From: Verrucomicrobiota bacterium
Lineage (GTDB): Bacteria; Verrucomicrobiota; Verrucomicrobiia; Verrucomicrobiales; Akkermansiaceae
Direction of reading: 5' to 3'
Length of the DNA: 62,106 bases
NCBI GenBank assembly: GCA_026397725.1
Contig: JAPLUI010000245.1
Location: 1-62,106, forward strand
The notes under the pieces are model-generated. The model had not been told where the DNA came from. It saw only the letters and a program-made list of their open reading frames with translations, and searched no databases. Positions 9,934-17,737 of this stretch are shown piece by piece (positions within the stretch are counted from its first letter, which is position 1; the number at the start of each line of letters is the position of its first letter). The position numbers and the translations under genes were made by a program.

Positions 9934-9988
9934 TGCCAGCCGCTGGCATTCCTTTCACCTGATACTGCGCACGGGTGAAATGGTGAAA
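9934..9988. promoter_or_regulatory. possible operator cluster between divergent genes
   Basis: The 240-bp space between the minus-strand rhamnosidase operon and the SulP gene holds a perfect palindrome TGCCAGC-C-GCTGGCA (9934-9948). TTTCACC (9953-9959) follows, facing two copies of GGTGAAAT (from 9974 and 9982). Symmetric elements in a divergent promoter region are typical operator candidates. No promoter hexamers were assigned. Confidence 0.35.
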
Positions 9989-10107
9989 TGGCTTGATCCG
10001 CCTGAGCGTCTGGCCGGCACGCGACCCTGGCTTCGCCCCCAGCCAGACCATGCCCGGCATCTCCGAACAGGCTTGCCGCATGCATTACTGCTGCTAGAGT
10101 GATCCTC

Positions 10108-11898
10108 ATGAGCGACTCGATCCCTTCCTCCACAGGCTCTGAACCCGGGCGGATTGTGCGCCCGCCCAAGACTGGCGCTCAGGGCGGCTGGCTGCGCTGG
10201 CTGCCGGGACTGCGGATCTTGCGCGAATACAAGTTGGGCTGGCTGCGGCACGACCTCGTGGCCGGACTGGTGCTGACCACGATGCTGGTGCCGGTGGGGA
10301 TTGCCTACGCGGTAGCCTCTGGCGTTCCTGGCATCTATGGTTTATACGCAACCATCGTCCCGCTGTTGGCTTATGCACTGTGCGGCCCAAGCCGCATCAT
10401 GGTGCTGGGACCAGACTCCTCACTGGCTGCCGTCATCCTCGCCGTCGTCCTGCCCTTGTCGGGAGGTGACCCCATGCGTGCCGTAACCCTCGCCGGCATG
10501 ATGGCGATCATCTCCGGCACCCTGTGCATCGGTGCGGGCCTGGCACGCCTGGGCTTCATCACCGAGCTGCTTTCCAAACCGATCCGCTACGGGTACATGA
10601 ACGGAATCGCAGTCACGGTATTGATCAGCCAATTGCCCAAAATGTTCGGATTCTCAGTGACGGATGCCGGACCGCTGCGCAAGTCATTCGCCATCGTTGC
10701 AGCGATTCTGGATGGCAGGGCGAACTGGATCGCGGGCATGGTCGGTGCCGGCACGCTGGCAGTGATCCTGCTGCTCAAGAAGCGCGAGCGGGTGCCGGGA
10801 ATCCTGCTCGCCGTGGTGGGGGCCACCGTCATCGTTGGGGCCTTCGACCTCGCGGCAAGCGCACACCTCTCGGTGCTGGGCACCCTGCCCCAGGGGCTGC
10901 CTGCATTCGCCATACCTTGGATCACCTATGCGGATATCGTCCCGGTGCTGGTGGGTGGCTGTGCGGTCGCGCTCGTGTCATTCGCTGACACCAGCGTGCT
11001 GTCGCGCACCTATGCCGCCCGCAGCGGCACCTATATCGACCCCAACCAGGAGATGATCGGGCTGGGCGCCGCCAACCTGGCCGCCGGCTTGTTCCAGGGC
11101 TTTCCCATCAGCAGCAGTTCGTCACGCACCCCGGTGGCCGAGGCGGCGGGTGCCAAAACCCAACTGACCGGGGTCGTCGGTGCATTCAGCGTTGCCCTCC
11201 TGCTGACAGTGGCGCCGAACCTGCTCCAGCATCTGCCGAGCAGCGCCTTGGCCGCAGTGGTGATCGCCTCGGCGATCGGGCTGATGGAAGTTCGCGACCT
11301 GCGGCGGATCTATCGCATCCAGCGCTGGGAATTCTGGTTATCGATCGCCTGCTTTGTCGGCGTGGCAGTGCTGGGCGCGATTCCCGGCATCGGGCTGGCG
11401 ATCGTGATTGCGGTGATCGAGTTCCTATGGGATGGCTGGCGTCCGCACTCTGCCGTGCTGGGTCGCGCTGACGGAGTCAAGGGTTATCACGACCTCACCC
11501 GCTATCCGGCGGCACGCCTCATCCCCGGGCTGGTCCTGTTTCGCTGGGACGCCCCCTTGTTTTTCGCCAACGCCGAATTGTTTCAGGAACGCGTGCTGGA
11601 TGCCGCGGCAGCCTCCCCCACGCCGGTGCGCTGGCTGGTCATCGCCGCGGAACCGGTCACCAGCGTGGACGTGACCGCCGCCGACGTCGTCGCGGAGTTG
11701 GACGAAACCCTTCGCGCGGCTGGCATCCAGTTGTGTTTTGCCGAGATGAAAGATCCGGTGAAAGACCAACTGAAGCGATTTGGCCTCTTGGCGCAGCTCG
11801 GCGAAGAAATCTTCTTTCCAACCCTGGGTGCGGCGGTCAATAATTATCTCGAAACCCACCCGGTGGAATGGAATGACTGGGAGAACCGGAGTCCATAA
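10108..11898 (+). CDS. SulP-family anion permease with STAS domain
   Basis: 596 residues from ATG 10108 (a GTG at 10099 would add three residues). The N-terminal motif DLVAGLVLTTMLVPVGIAYA and the GPSRIMVLGPDSS segment are characteristic of SulP sulfate/bicarbonate-type transporters, with roughly 10-12 membrane segments up to about residue 430. A cytoplasmic STAS domain follows (about 470-590), including LVIAAEPVTSVDVTAADVV and an FAEMKDPVKDQLKRFGL segment. Transported anion cannot be told from sequence. It sits between the rhamnosidase operon, read away from it, and a CYTH-CHAD gene 52 bases downstream. No GTTAG/CTAAC pentamer was found here, unlike most neighbours, which may point to a different origin. 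Confidence 0.88.
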   Translation: MSDSIPSSTGSEPGRIVRPPKTGAQGGWLRWLPGLRILREYKLGWLRHDLVAGLVLTTMLVPVGIAYAVASGVPGIYGLYATIVPLLAYALCGPSRIMVLGPDSSLAAVILAVVLPLSGGDPMRAVTLAGMMAIISGTLCIGAGLARLGFITELLSKPIRYGYMNGIAVTVLISQLPKMFGFSVTDAGPLRKSFAIVAAILDGRANWIAGMVGAGTLAVILLLKKRERVPGILLAVVGATVIVGAFDLAASAHLSVLGTLPQGLPAFAIPWITYADIVPVLVGGCAVALVSFADTSVLSRTYAARSGTYIDPNQEMIGLGAANLAAGLFQGFPISSSSSRTPVAEAAGAKTQLTGVVGAFSVALLLTVAPNLLQHLPSSALAAVVIASAIGLMEVRDLRRIYRIQRWEFWLSIACFVGVAVLGAIPGIGLAIVIAVIEFLWDGWRPHSAVLGRADGVKGYHDLTRYPAARLIPGLVLFRWDAPLFFANAELFQERVLDAAAASPTPVRWLVIAAEPVTSVDVTAADVVAELDETLRAAGIQLCFAEMKDPVKDQLKRFGLLAQLGEEIFFPTLGAAVNNYLETHPVEWNDWENRSP

Positions 11899-11949
11899 GC
11901 CCACCTCACCACTCCTCCTTTCTCACGCCACCCCTGCGCCACACTGCCA

Positions 11950-13494
11950 ATGTTAGAGACCGAATTGAAGTTTCAGGTACCCGCCGGGGCGCGGCACGCG
12001 GTCGATGCGGCCGTGGGCATCGGCACCTCGCGGCGAACCCGCTTGCAGGCGATCTATTTCGACACGCCGGACCGGCGCCTCGCCGCCGCGGGCATGGCAT
12101 TGCGGCTGCGCAAGGCAGGGCGGCGCTGGGTGCAGACACTCAAGGCTGCCGGGCCCAACGCCATGCAGCGACTCGAACACAACGTGCCCTTGGTCGGCAC
12201 CATGAGCATACCCGCGGGCACCGTGCCGGCAGCCGACCCGCTGCGCCATGCGGGCACCCCGGCCGGTGACTTGCTGGCCGCAGCCTTGGCGGCACGCGAG
12301 GGTGACCACGCTCCACCGTGCCTCGTCGCGCTCTATCGCACCGATATCTGGCGCCGTGCACGCACGCTACGGGCGACTGGCTGCACGGTGGAACTCGCGT
12401 TTGATTGCGGCGAGATCGTGGCCGGCGAGCGCCGCTGGCCAGTGTGCGAACTCGAGATCGAACTCGTGCGCGGCCGGCCCGCCGCCATGATCGAGGTCGG
12501 ACGCCGCTGGGTGCGCCGACACGGCCTGTGGCTCGACGTCCGAAGCAAGGCCGAGCGCGGCGACCGCTTGGCACGCAACGCGCGGGTGGGTCCGGCCGTC
12601 AAGGCCGGCACCGTGCAGCTCGAGCGCGAGATGAGCGCCGATGCCGCGCTGCATGCCATCGTGGCCCATTGTCTGCGGCAGATCCTGCCCAACGCGAGCG
12701 AAATTGCCGACGGTTGCTCCAGCGACGAGCATGTGCATCAGTTGCGGGTTGGCCTGCGCCGACTGCGCTCGGCGCTTCGCTTCTTCGCCGGTTGGACGAC
12801 GCCGGTCGATCCCGCCTGGGCCGAGCGGCTGGCGGCCATGTTCCGGCAGCTCGGCGTGGCGCGTGACCGTGACGCGTTGGCCGCGTCGCTGCTGCCGGCG
12901 CTGCGCAAGGCGGGTGCGCCGCTGTTCGAGCTGCCACCGGCGCCGCAAGGACCGACGCCTGCCGAGTGGCTGCGCATGACCGAAACGACGCTGCTGTTGC
13001 TCGAGCTGCTGGCCTATCAGGTTTGCGGTCCCGCAGCGCCTCCACCGGTGGCGCTGCCAGCCGCTGCGCTAGCCAACGACGCGGAGCCGGAACCGCCACC
13101 ACCACTGGCAGTGGCCGTGGCAGCTCGCCTGCAGCGCTGGCATCGCCGCGTCGCGCGTGCCGCCAGGCGCTATGCCGCGCTGGAGGACTCCGAGCGGCAC
13201 GCGCTGCGCAAGCGCGTCAAGCGGCTGCGCTATGCGGCGGAGTTCGTCGCTGCCCTCTACCGTGGCAAGGCACTTACACGCTACCTGAAGATGCTGGTGC
13301 CGGTGCAGGACTGCCTGGGCCGCTATAACGACCGGTGCGTCGGCTTGGAAACTTACCAGAACGTGGTCGGCGACGATCCGCGTGCCTGGTTCGCGATCGG
13401 CTGGCTGACCGCGCGGCGCGACGTGCTGCTGGCTGAATGCGTGGTGGCGCTCAAGGACTTCGCACGCTGCATGCCGTTCTGGAAAGACCGCTGA
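11950..13494 (+). CDS. CYTH-CHAD domain protein, probable inorganic triphosphatase
   Basis: 514 residues. The CYTH domain starts at once with the metal-binding ExExK signature (ETELKF) and continues with QAIYFDTPDRRLAAAGMALRLR and ELEIELVRG, spanning about 1-200. A CHAD helical domain follows (about 215-510) with conserved HVHQLRVGLRRLRSALRFF and a second RHALRKRVKRLRYAAEF block. CYTH-CHAD proteins such as E. coli YgiF hydrolyse inorganic triphosphate, and CHAD domains bind polyphosphate; both activities are inferred from the family. Very high GC at third positions, and absence of GTTAG, match the SulP neighbour, with which it could be co-transcribed. Confidence 0.85.
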   Translation: MLETELKFQVPAGARHAVDAAVGIGTSRRTRLQAIYFDTPDRRLAAAGMALRLRKAGRRWVQTLKAAGPNAMQRLEHNVPLVGTMSIPAGTVPAADPLRHAGTPAGDLLAAALAAREGDHAPPCLVALYRTDIWRRARTLRATGCTVELAFDCGEIVAGERRWPVCELEIELVRGRPAAMIEVGRRWVRRHGLWLDVRSKAERGDRLARNARVGPAVKAGTVQLEREMSADAALHAIVAHCLRQILPNASEIADGCSSDEHVHQLRVGLRRLRSALRFFAGWTTPVDPAWAERLAAMFRQLGVARDRDALAASLLPALRKAGAPLFELPPAPQGPTPAEWLRMTETTLLLLELLAYQVCGPAAPPPVALPAAALANDAEPEPPPPLAVAVAARLQRWHRRVARAARRYAALEDSERHALRKRVKRLRYAAEFVAALYRGKALTRYLKMLVPVQDCLGRYNDRCVGLETYQNVVGDDPRAWFAIGWLTARRDVLLAECVVALKDFARCMPFWKDR

Positions 13495-13773
13495 GCCACG
13501 ACGATTTCCAACAGTTCCGCCACGGCTGGTCGAACCATCGATGGATATCATCCCACCCCCTGAAAAATCGCCCATGGCAGCTCCTCCTCCGCTCGGCAGA
13601 AATTCTCGTTCCCATCATGAGCGACGGGTCCTGGCCGAGGAACATCCCCACCAACGGGTATGTCGTTAGATACCGTTGTTGCCGCCAGTTCCGTTCGAGT
13701 GCACACCACCATGCAAAGCAGCATTGCGATATTTCCCATCGGCTTGTTTTCATGGGTGAACGCTCAATGTGAT
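13495..13773. other. short gene-free interval
   Basis: About 280 bases between the CYTH-CHAD gene and a minus-strand lipoprotein. A minus-strand frame starting near 13739 begins with a hydrophobic run, but it soon loses protein-like composition and has no family I recognise. I do not call a gene. Confidence 0.4.
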
Positions 13774-13795
13774 GTCACCGCGTCATTGCGGTGAC
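13774..13795 (-). terminator. hairpin overlapping the lipoprotein stop codon
   Basis: GTCACCGC (13774-13781) pairs with GCGGTGAC (13788-13795) around a six-base loop. It covers the stop codon of the minus-strand lipoprotein gene. No U-tract follows, so it is either a weak terminator or an mRNA 3'-end stabiliser. Confidence 0.35.
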
Positions 13796-14298
13796 GTTGT
13801 GCGGGGTTGAGAGGCATTTGGTAGGTTGACATCCATGATTTGTTCGGTCTCTTTGTTGGTCTGGGAATGGTTGCCGTCGGCCATGAGGTGTTTTACCAAA
13901 CGGTCGCCCGTCACGCGATAATCATCTTTCAATTCTTCTCGAATTGTGGTCGTCTGAGGAATCTTGATGTATCTGCCTGATGTAAGGTAAAAGACCCAAT
14001 CTCTCATTTTGAGTGTCTCTATGTGTCTTCCCGTCACAGTCGAAATCTTCACCGTGCCATCTATTGCTTCAAATCGATAAGAATCATACCGAAATGCCGC
14101 AGGCTGATCGGCGGATGTGCGCTCGGACACGATTTGAGATCGCCCTTCCGCGATGAAGCAAGTCTGCGGTTCACCCCGCAGCGTGAACCACTCGATGTAG
14201 TTGTTCATCGCTCCAGCTGTGTTACCCTCCAAGACGACACGTTCCTTGCAGGACGCAAGAAGTAAGGCGATGATGGTCAGTATTGGAGCGAGTTTCAT
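13783..14298 (-). CDS. small putative lipoprotein, function unknown
   Basis: 171 residues from ATG 14298. The N-terminus MKLAPILTIIALLLASCKE is a lipoprotein signal with lipobox LLASC, so the product is probably anchored at a membrane. The rest (YIEWFTLRGEPQTCFIAEG, FRYDSYRFEAIDGTVKISTVTGRHIETL) has no domain I recognise and could be a small beta-rich protein. A TTG start at 14322 would add eight residues and place charges before the signal. The gene is more AT-rich than its neighbours and stands alone between the CYTH-CHAD gene and a decayed integrase element, which fits acquisition by transfer. Confidence 0.65.
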   Translation of the reverse strand: MKLAPILTIIALLLASCKERVVLEGNTAGAMNNYIEWFTLRGEPQTCFIAEGRSQIVSERTSADQPAAFRYDSYRFEAIDGTVKISTVTGRHIETLKMRDWVFYLTSGRYIKIPQTTTIREELKDDYRVTGDRLVKHLMADGNHSQTNKETEQIMDVNLPNASQPRTTSPQ

Positions 14299-14335
14299 TT
14301 TGTGACCGACAGTTTTGTTCAATGACGTGTCGGTG

Positions 14336-14362
14336 TAACAATTGTTAAACGAACCGTTCGTT
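14336..14362. promoter_or_regulatory. paired palindromes upstream of the lipoprotein gene
   Basis: A perfect 12-base palindrome TAACAATTGTTA (14336-14347) is followed directly by AACGAA-CCG-TTCGTT (14348-14362). Both lie about 40-65 bases upstream of the minus-strand ATG at 14298, in an AT-rich patch. They could be an operator or recombination sites; the sequence alone does not decide. Confidence 0.35.
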
Positions 14363-14484
14363 GAACTGGTAGATCAACGACCCGGAAGGATACTTCTCTG
14401 GAACGACCGTTCACGGGAGGGATTTATTCCTCCTTAGAGGCCTTGCCAAGCAGAAAATGAGGAATGGGAAGAAAAGATGGGGCT

Positions 14485-15065
14485 TCAGGGGATGTCGAGC
14501 GGGCTCGGGCCACCCGCACCGCTGCGTTGCATCACGTGGAGGTAGATCATGGTCGTTGCCACACTGGCGTGGCCCATGAGGTCTTGGACGGTGCGGATGT
14601 CGGTGCCGCTGTGGAGCAGATGGGTCGCGAACAATGGCGCAACTCAATGGCTGGTGGCGGGCTTGGGGATGGCCGCCTTACGGACGGCGAGCTTGAATTG
14701 GCGCTGCATGGATGCCTCATGGAGGTGGTGGCGGGCGATGCCTCCGGTGCGGGGATGGGGGCAGAGGATGGCGGCGGCGAGCGGGCCTGGTCGGCCAATT
14801 CCTGCCAATCGAAGGCGGCCGCCCAGGGAAGGCCGGGAATCCCGTGCGCCAGAATATGCACGACGTGTCCGACGCGTCCGACAAGTCCGACATGTCCGAC
14901 ATGTCCGACGCGTCCGACGCGTCCGACGCGTCCGACGCATCCACGGCCTGCCTGAACGGCCAGTCGGCAAGGTGGGTGGAGCGGCCGAGGGCGTTGAGGC
15001 AGGCGGTGGTGGTGTCGGCGGTTGGAAGGAGATTGATGAGTGCTGAGTGTTGATTTTTGAGGTTT
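14485..15065 (-). pseudogene. decayed integron-integrase-like tyrosine recombinase, copy 1
   Basis: On the minus strand, in three frames, are pieces of an IntI-like recombinase. First comes an N-terminal-domain piece (STHLADWPFRQAVDAS), then a 9-bp repeat array, then GLPWAAAFDWQELADQAR, then ARHHLHEASMQRQFKLAVRKA and IPKPATSH. After a stop and frameshifts at the catalytic LRHSFA region comes THLLHSGTDIRTVQDLMGH, followed by a YLHV box and a PLDIP end. The GH box and tyrosine remain, but no intact reading frame connects them. Copy 2 at 60582-61167 is inverted and nearly identical in its 5' part, including the AT-rich leader, but differs strongly after the IPKPATSH junction. This is a dead recombinase and possible substrate for homologous recombination. 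Confidence 0.75.
14867..14938. repeat. 9-bp tandem array (GTCCGACNN), 8 units
   Basis: Eight tandem units of GTCCGAC plus two variable bases (GC, AA or AT). On the integrase strand this reads as repeated Ala-Ser-Asp / Met-Ser-Asp within the N-terminal domain of the decayed recombinase. Related arrays occur at 48523-48585 and 60707-60796. Confidence 0.85.
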
Positions 15066-15285
15066 GAATGGAAGATGAAGAATTCGCCTTTCAGTCACTT
15101 CTGAAATCTCAAACTATGGGACGGACAAATAATCGCAATCGTCAAACAATCGCAATCGTCATGGAGGGGAGACCTTTCCTATTCCGGGGACGTTAGGTCC
15201 GGAATCTTCGCGGATTTCACAAACTGGGGCTGGTGCGCGGCGGCATTTGCCGCTAGACCAGGGCCGTGCCAGCCAATCGCCCAGC

Positions 15286-17730
15286 ATGAATGCATCGCCA
15301 TCCGCCCCGATTCAGGAGATCCTGCTGTTTCACCACAGCCACTTGGATGTGGGATACACGCATTCGCAGCCGATCTTGTGGGAACTGCAACACGAGTTCA
15401 TCTACCAGGCGCTCGATTGGTTGGAGGAAACCGCGGACCTGCCTGACGGCGCACGCCCGAAATGGACCTGCGAGGCGAGCGAGCCGGTGCGCCGGTGGCT
15501 CACCAAGGCGGCGGCGGCGGACGTCGCACGCTTCGTTCGCTTGCATCGGCAAGGACGCCTCGACGTGGCGGCATTGCGCTGGCATACCACGCCGCTGGCG
15601 AACCGGGCCGGTCTCGAACGGCTGCTCACCGGCAAACGGGAACTTGAGGAACTGTTAGGCACGGAACTCCAAGTCGCGTGCCAACATGACGTGACCGGCG
15701 TGCCGTGGCCGCTGGCAGATGTGTTGCTGGATGCCGGGGTGGATTTTTTCGTCATGGCGATCAACATCCACCTGGGTCGGGCGGTGCAACCGCGGCCGGG
15801 GATGTTGTTGTGGGAAGCGCCGTCGGGTCGCACGCTCCGCGTGTTCAACGGCAACCATTACACGATGTTCGACCAGTTGCTGTGGGCCTGGGATGATTCG
15901 GTCGAGCGCATGGCGCAGGGCTGGCTCGCCTATCAGGAACGCCTGCAACAAATCAACTACCCCCTCGATTTCGTCTATCTGACCACCACCTGCTCGCCGG
16001 TGATGTGGGACAACGCGCCACCGAATCCGTTCCTGCCCGACTTGATCCGGCGCTGGAACGACGCCGGGCACAGGCCGCGAATCCGTTACGCCACCTTCGA
16101 CGACTTGCGCCAGCGGGCCATGCTGGTGCCAGATGCCCGCCTGCCACGGCTCCGCGGCGACTGGACCGACTACTGGAACTTCGGCTGCGCGGCCAGCCCG
16201 GTAGCCACCGCCCGCAACCAACAGGCCAAGCCGCTGATGGAGGCCGCCGGATTGTTAGGCGGGCATCCCGGCACGCTGGCGCAGGCCTTGGAAATGGTGG
16301 ATCTCTATGACGAGCACACCTGCGGCTACTATGACTCCGATCCCGCCCACCCGCAGGCGCAGACCACCGAGTTGCTGAAACAAGCACTGGCGCATCAAGG
16401 CCACGAGCACGCCGCGTTCGCCCTGATGGACGGCCTCGAGCGGCTCGCGCAAAACCCGCTCGCGGACAAGGGGATCGCGCGGGTTTTGTTAGTCAATCCC
16501 GGCCCGCTGCCGCTGACGCTGCGGCCGGAATTGCCTGCCGCGTGGTTCGCCGCGCGCGAGGCGGCCAGCGAGCGGACCTATCGCGCCAGCCGGATGTTCT
16601 ACGACGCCCGCTCGTGGGGCGGCGGTTTTCCCGGCATGCAGGCCCGCGCCTTCGGCCCGCTGGAGTTGCCGCCATTCTCATGGCGGGTGGTCGAGTTGGC
16701 CGAGCTGCCGCCTGCCGAGGCAACCCCGGATCTCCATCACGAGATCGAGGTGGACACCGCCGCCCGCCGCGAACTCAACTTCGCGCCCGCCGCCAACCAC
16801 CAGCGGCGCACCGGCCGCCTCACCTCGCCCTATCACATCCTGCGCTACGACCCGGCTTCCGGGCGGATCCTGTCCTTGCTGGACCGCACGCAGAACCGTG
16901 AGGTGCTCGCCCCGCGCGACGGGCTGGACTTCTTCGCCTTCGTCCGCGAGCGCACCGACGCGTTGGCGGAAGACCGGCGCCATGCCTTCTATCAGCGGGA
17001 CCTGGATCAGGAAAAGGTGGATGCAATGTGTTGGCAGGATTGGTCGCCGGTGCATGAGCGTGCCACGCGGGTGACCCACTGCGAAGTGAGTGCCGGCAGC
17101 GGCAGCCTGACCCTCATCCGCGAACTCCAGGCTCCGGGGATGCTGTTTCTAACTCAGAGGATCACGCTGTCCGCTCACGACCCGGTCATCCACCTTGAGG
17201 TGGCCATGGAGTTGCTGCCGGAGGCCTCGCCACAGGCGGTGTATTTCGCATTTCCGTTAGATATGGCGGCGGGCTGGCAGGCGTTGTTTGATACCGCCGG
17301 GGCGGTGGTGCGGGTGGATGATGATCAATTGCCGGGCGCTTGCCGCAACTGGGCGACCACGGAGACCCTGGCGGTGATGTGGGACGGTGCTGGCGGGGTG
17401 GCCTTGCTCACGCCGGATGCGCCCATGGTGCAGTTCGGTGACTTTCATTTCGCCCGACCGCTGGACGTGCTGCCACGTCCGCCGTGCCCGCTGCTGCTGG
17501 CCTGGCCGGTCAACAACTACTGGGACACCAACTTTTCCCGCGTGCAGGCGGGCCGCATCCGTCTGCGTTATGGCTGGCTGACCTTTGGCGGGCCTGCGGA
17601 TGTCACTTGGCTGCGGGCGGTGGCGGCACGCTTCCGCCAGGCGCCGCTCCTCTGGCCGGTGACCAGCGGCGGCAGGGCGGCAGGCCACGGGACTCTGCAG
17701 TCCGCTCCATCTCCCCCATCAGCAACTTGA
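15286..17730 (+). CDS. GH38-like (DUF5054-type) glycosidase
   Basis: 814 residues from ATG 15286; a TTG at 15247 would add 13 residues but the ATG is preferred. The N-terminal HHSHLDVGYTHSQ is the metal-binding His-x-Asp signature of alpha-mannosidase-related enzymes, in the form seen in DUF5054 proteins. CQHDVTGVPWPLADVLL carries the second metal-ligand/nucleophile-type aspartate. The C-terminal half is beta-rich and resembles the GH38 tail (ITLSAHDPVIHLEVAMEL). No signal peptide is evident, so it may act in the cytoplasm on imported oligosaccharides. The sodium symporter starts eight bases after its stop, so both probably form an operon for uptake and cleavage of one glycan. Exact sugar specificity is unknown. 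Confidence 0.8.
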   Translation: MNASPSAPIQEILLFHHSHLDVGYTHSQPILWELQHEFIYQALDWLEETADLPDGARPKWTCEASEPVRRWLTKAAAADVARFVRLHRQGRLDVAALRWHTTPLANRAGLERLLTGKRELEELLGTELQVACQHDVTGVPWPLADVLLDAGVDFFVMAINIHLGRAVQPRPGMLLWEAPSGRTLRVFNGNHYTMFDQLLWAWDDSVERMAQGWLAYQERLQQINYPLDFVYLTTTCSPVMWDNAPPNPFLPDLIRRWNDAGHRPRIRYATFDDLRQRAMLVPDARLPRLRGDWTDYWNFGCAASPVATARNQQAKPLMEAAGLLGGHPGTLAQALEMVDLYDEHTCGYYDSDPAHPQAQTTELLKQALAHQGHEHAAFALMDGLERLAQNPLADKGIARVLLVNPGPLPLTLRPELPAAWFAAREAASERTYRASRMFYDARSWGGGFPGMQARAFGPLELPPFSWRVVELAELPPAEATPDLHHEIEVDTAARRELNFAPAANHQRRTGRLTSPYHILRYDPASGRILSLLDRTQNREVLAPRDGLDFFAFVRERTDALAEDRRHAFYQRDLDQEKVDAMCWQDWSPVHERATRVTHCEVSAGSGSLTLIRELQAPGMLFLTQRITLSAHDPVIHLEVAMELLPEASPQAVYFAFPLDMAAGWQALFDTAGAVVRVDDDQLPGACRNWATTETLAVMWDGAGGVALLTPDAPMVQFGDFHFARPLDVLPRPPCPLLLAWPVNNYWDTNFSRVQAGRIRLRYGWLTFGGPADVTWLRAVAARFRQAPLLWPVTSGGRAAGHGTLQSAPSPPSAT

Positions 17731-17737
17731 TCTAACC

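Noticed and set aside
14867..14938. CRISPR array
   Set aside because: Units are only nine bases, directly adjacent, with no spacers; this is a minisatellite. No cas genes are present.
14485..15065. Functional integron integrase
   Set aside because: Family pieces lie in three frames with a stop in the catalytic region; no uninterrupted frame exists.
15247..15285. TTG start for the GH38-like enzyme
   Set aside because: The 13 extra residues have no family match and an ATG lies directly before the conserved region.
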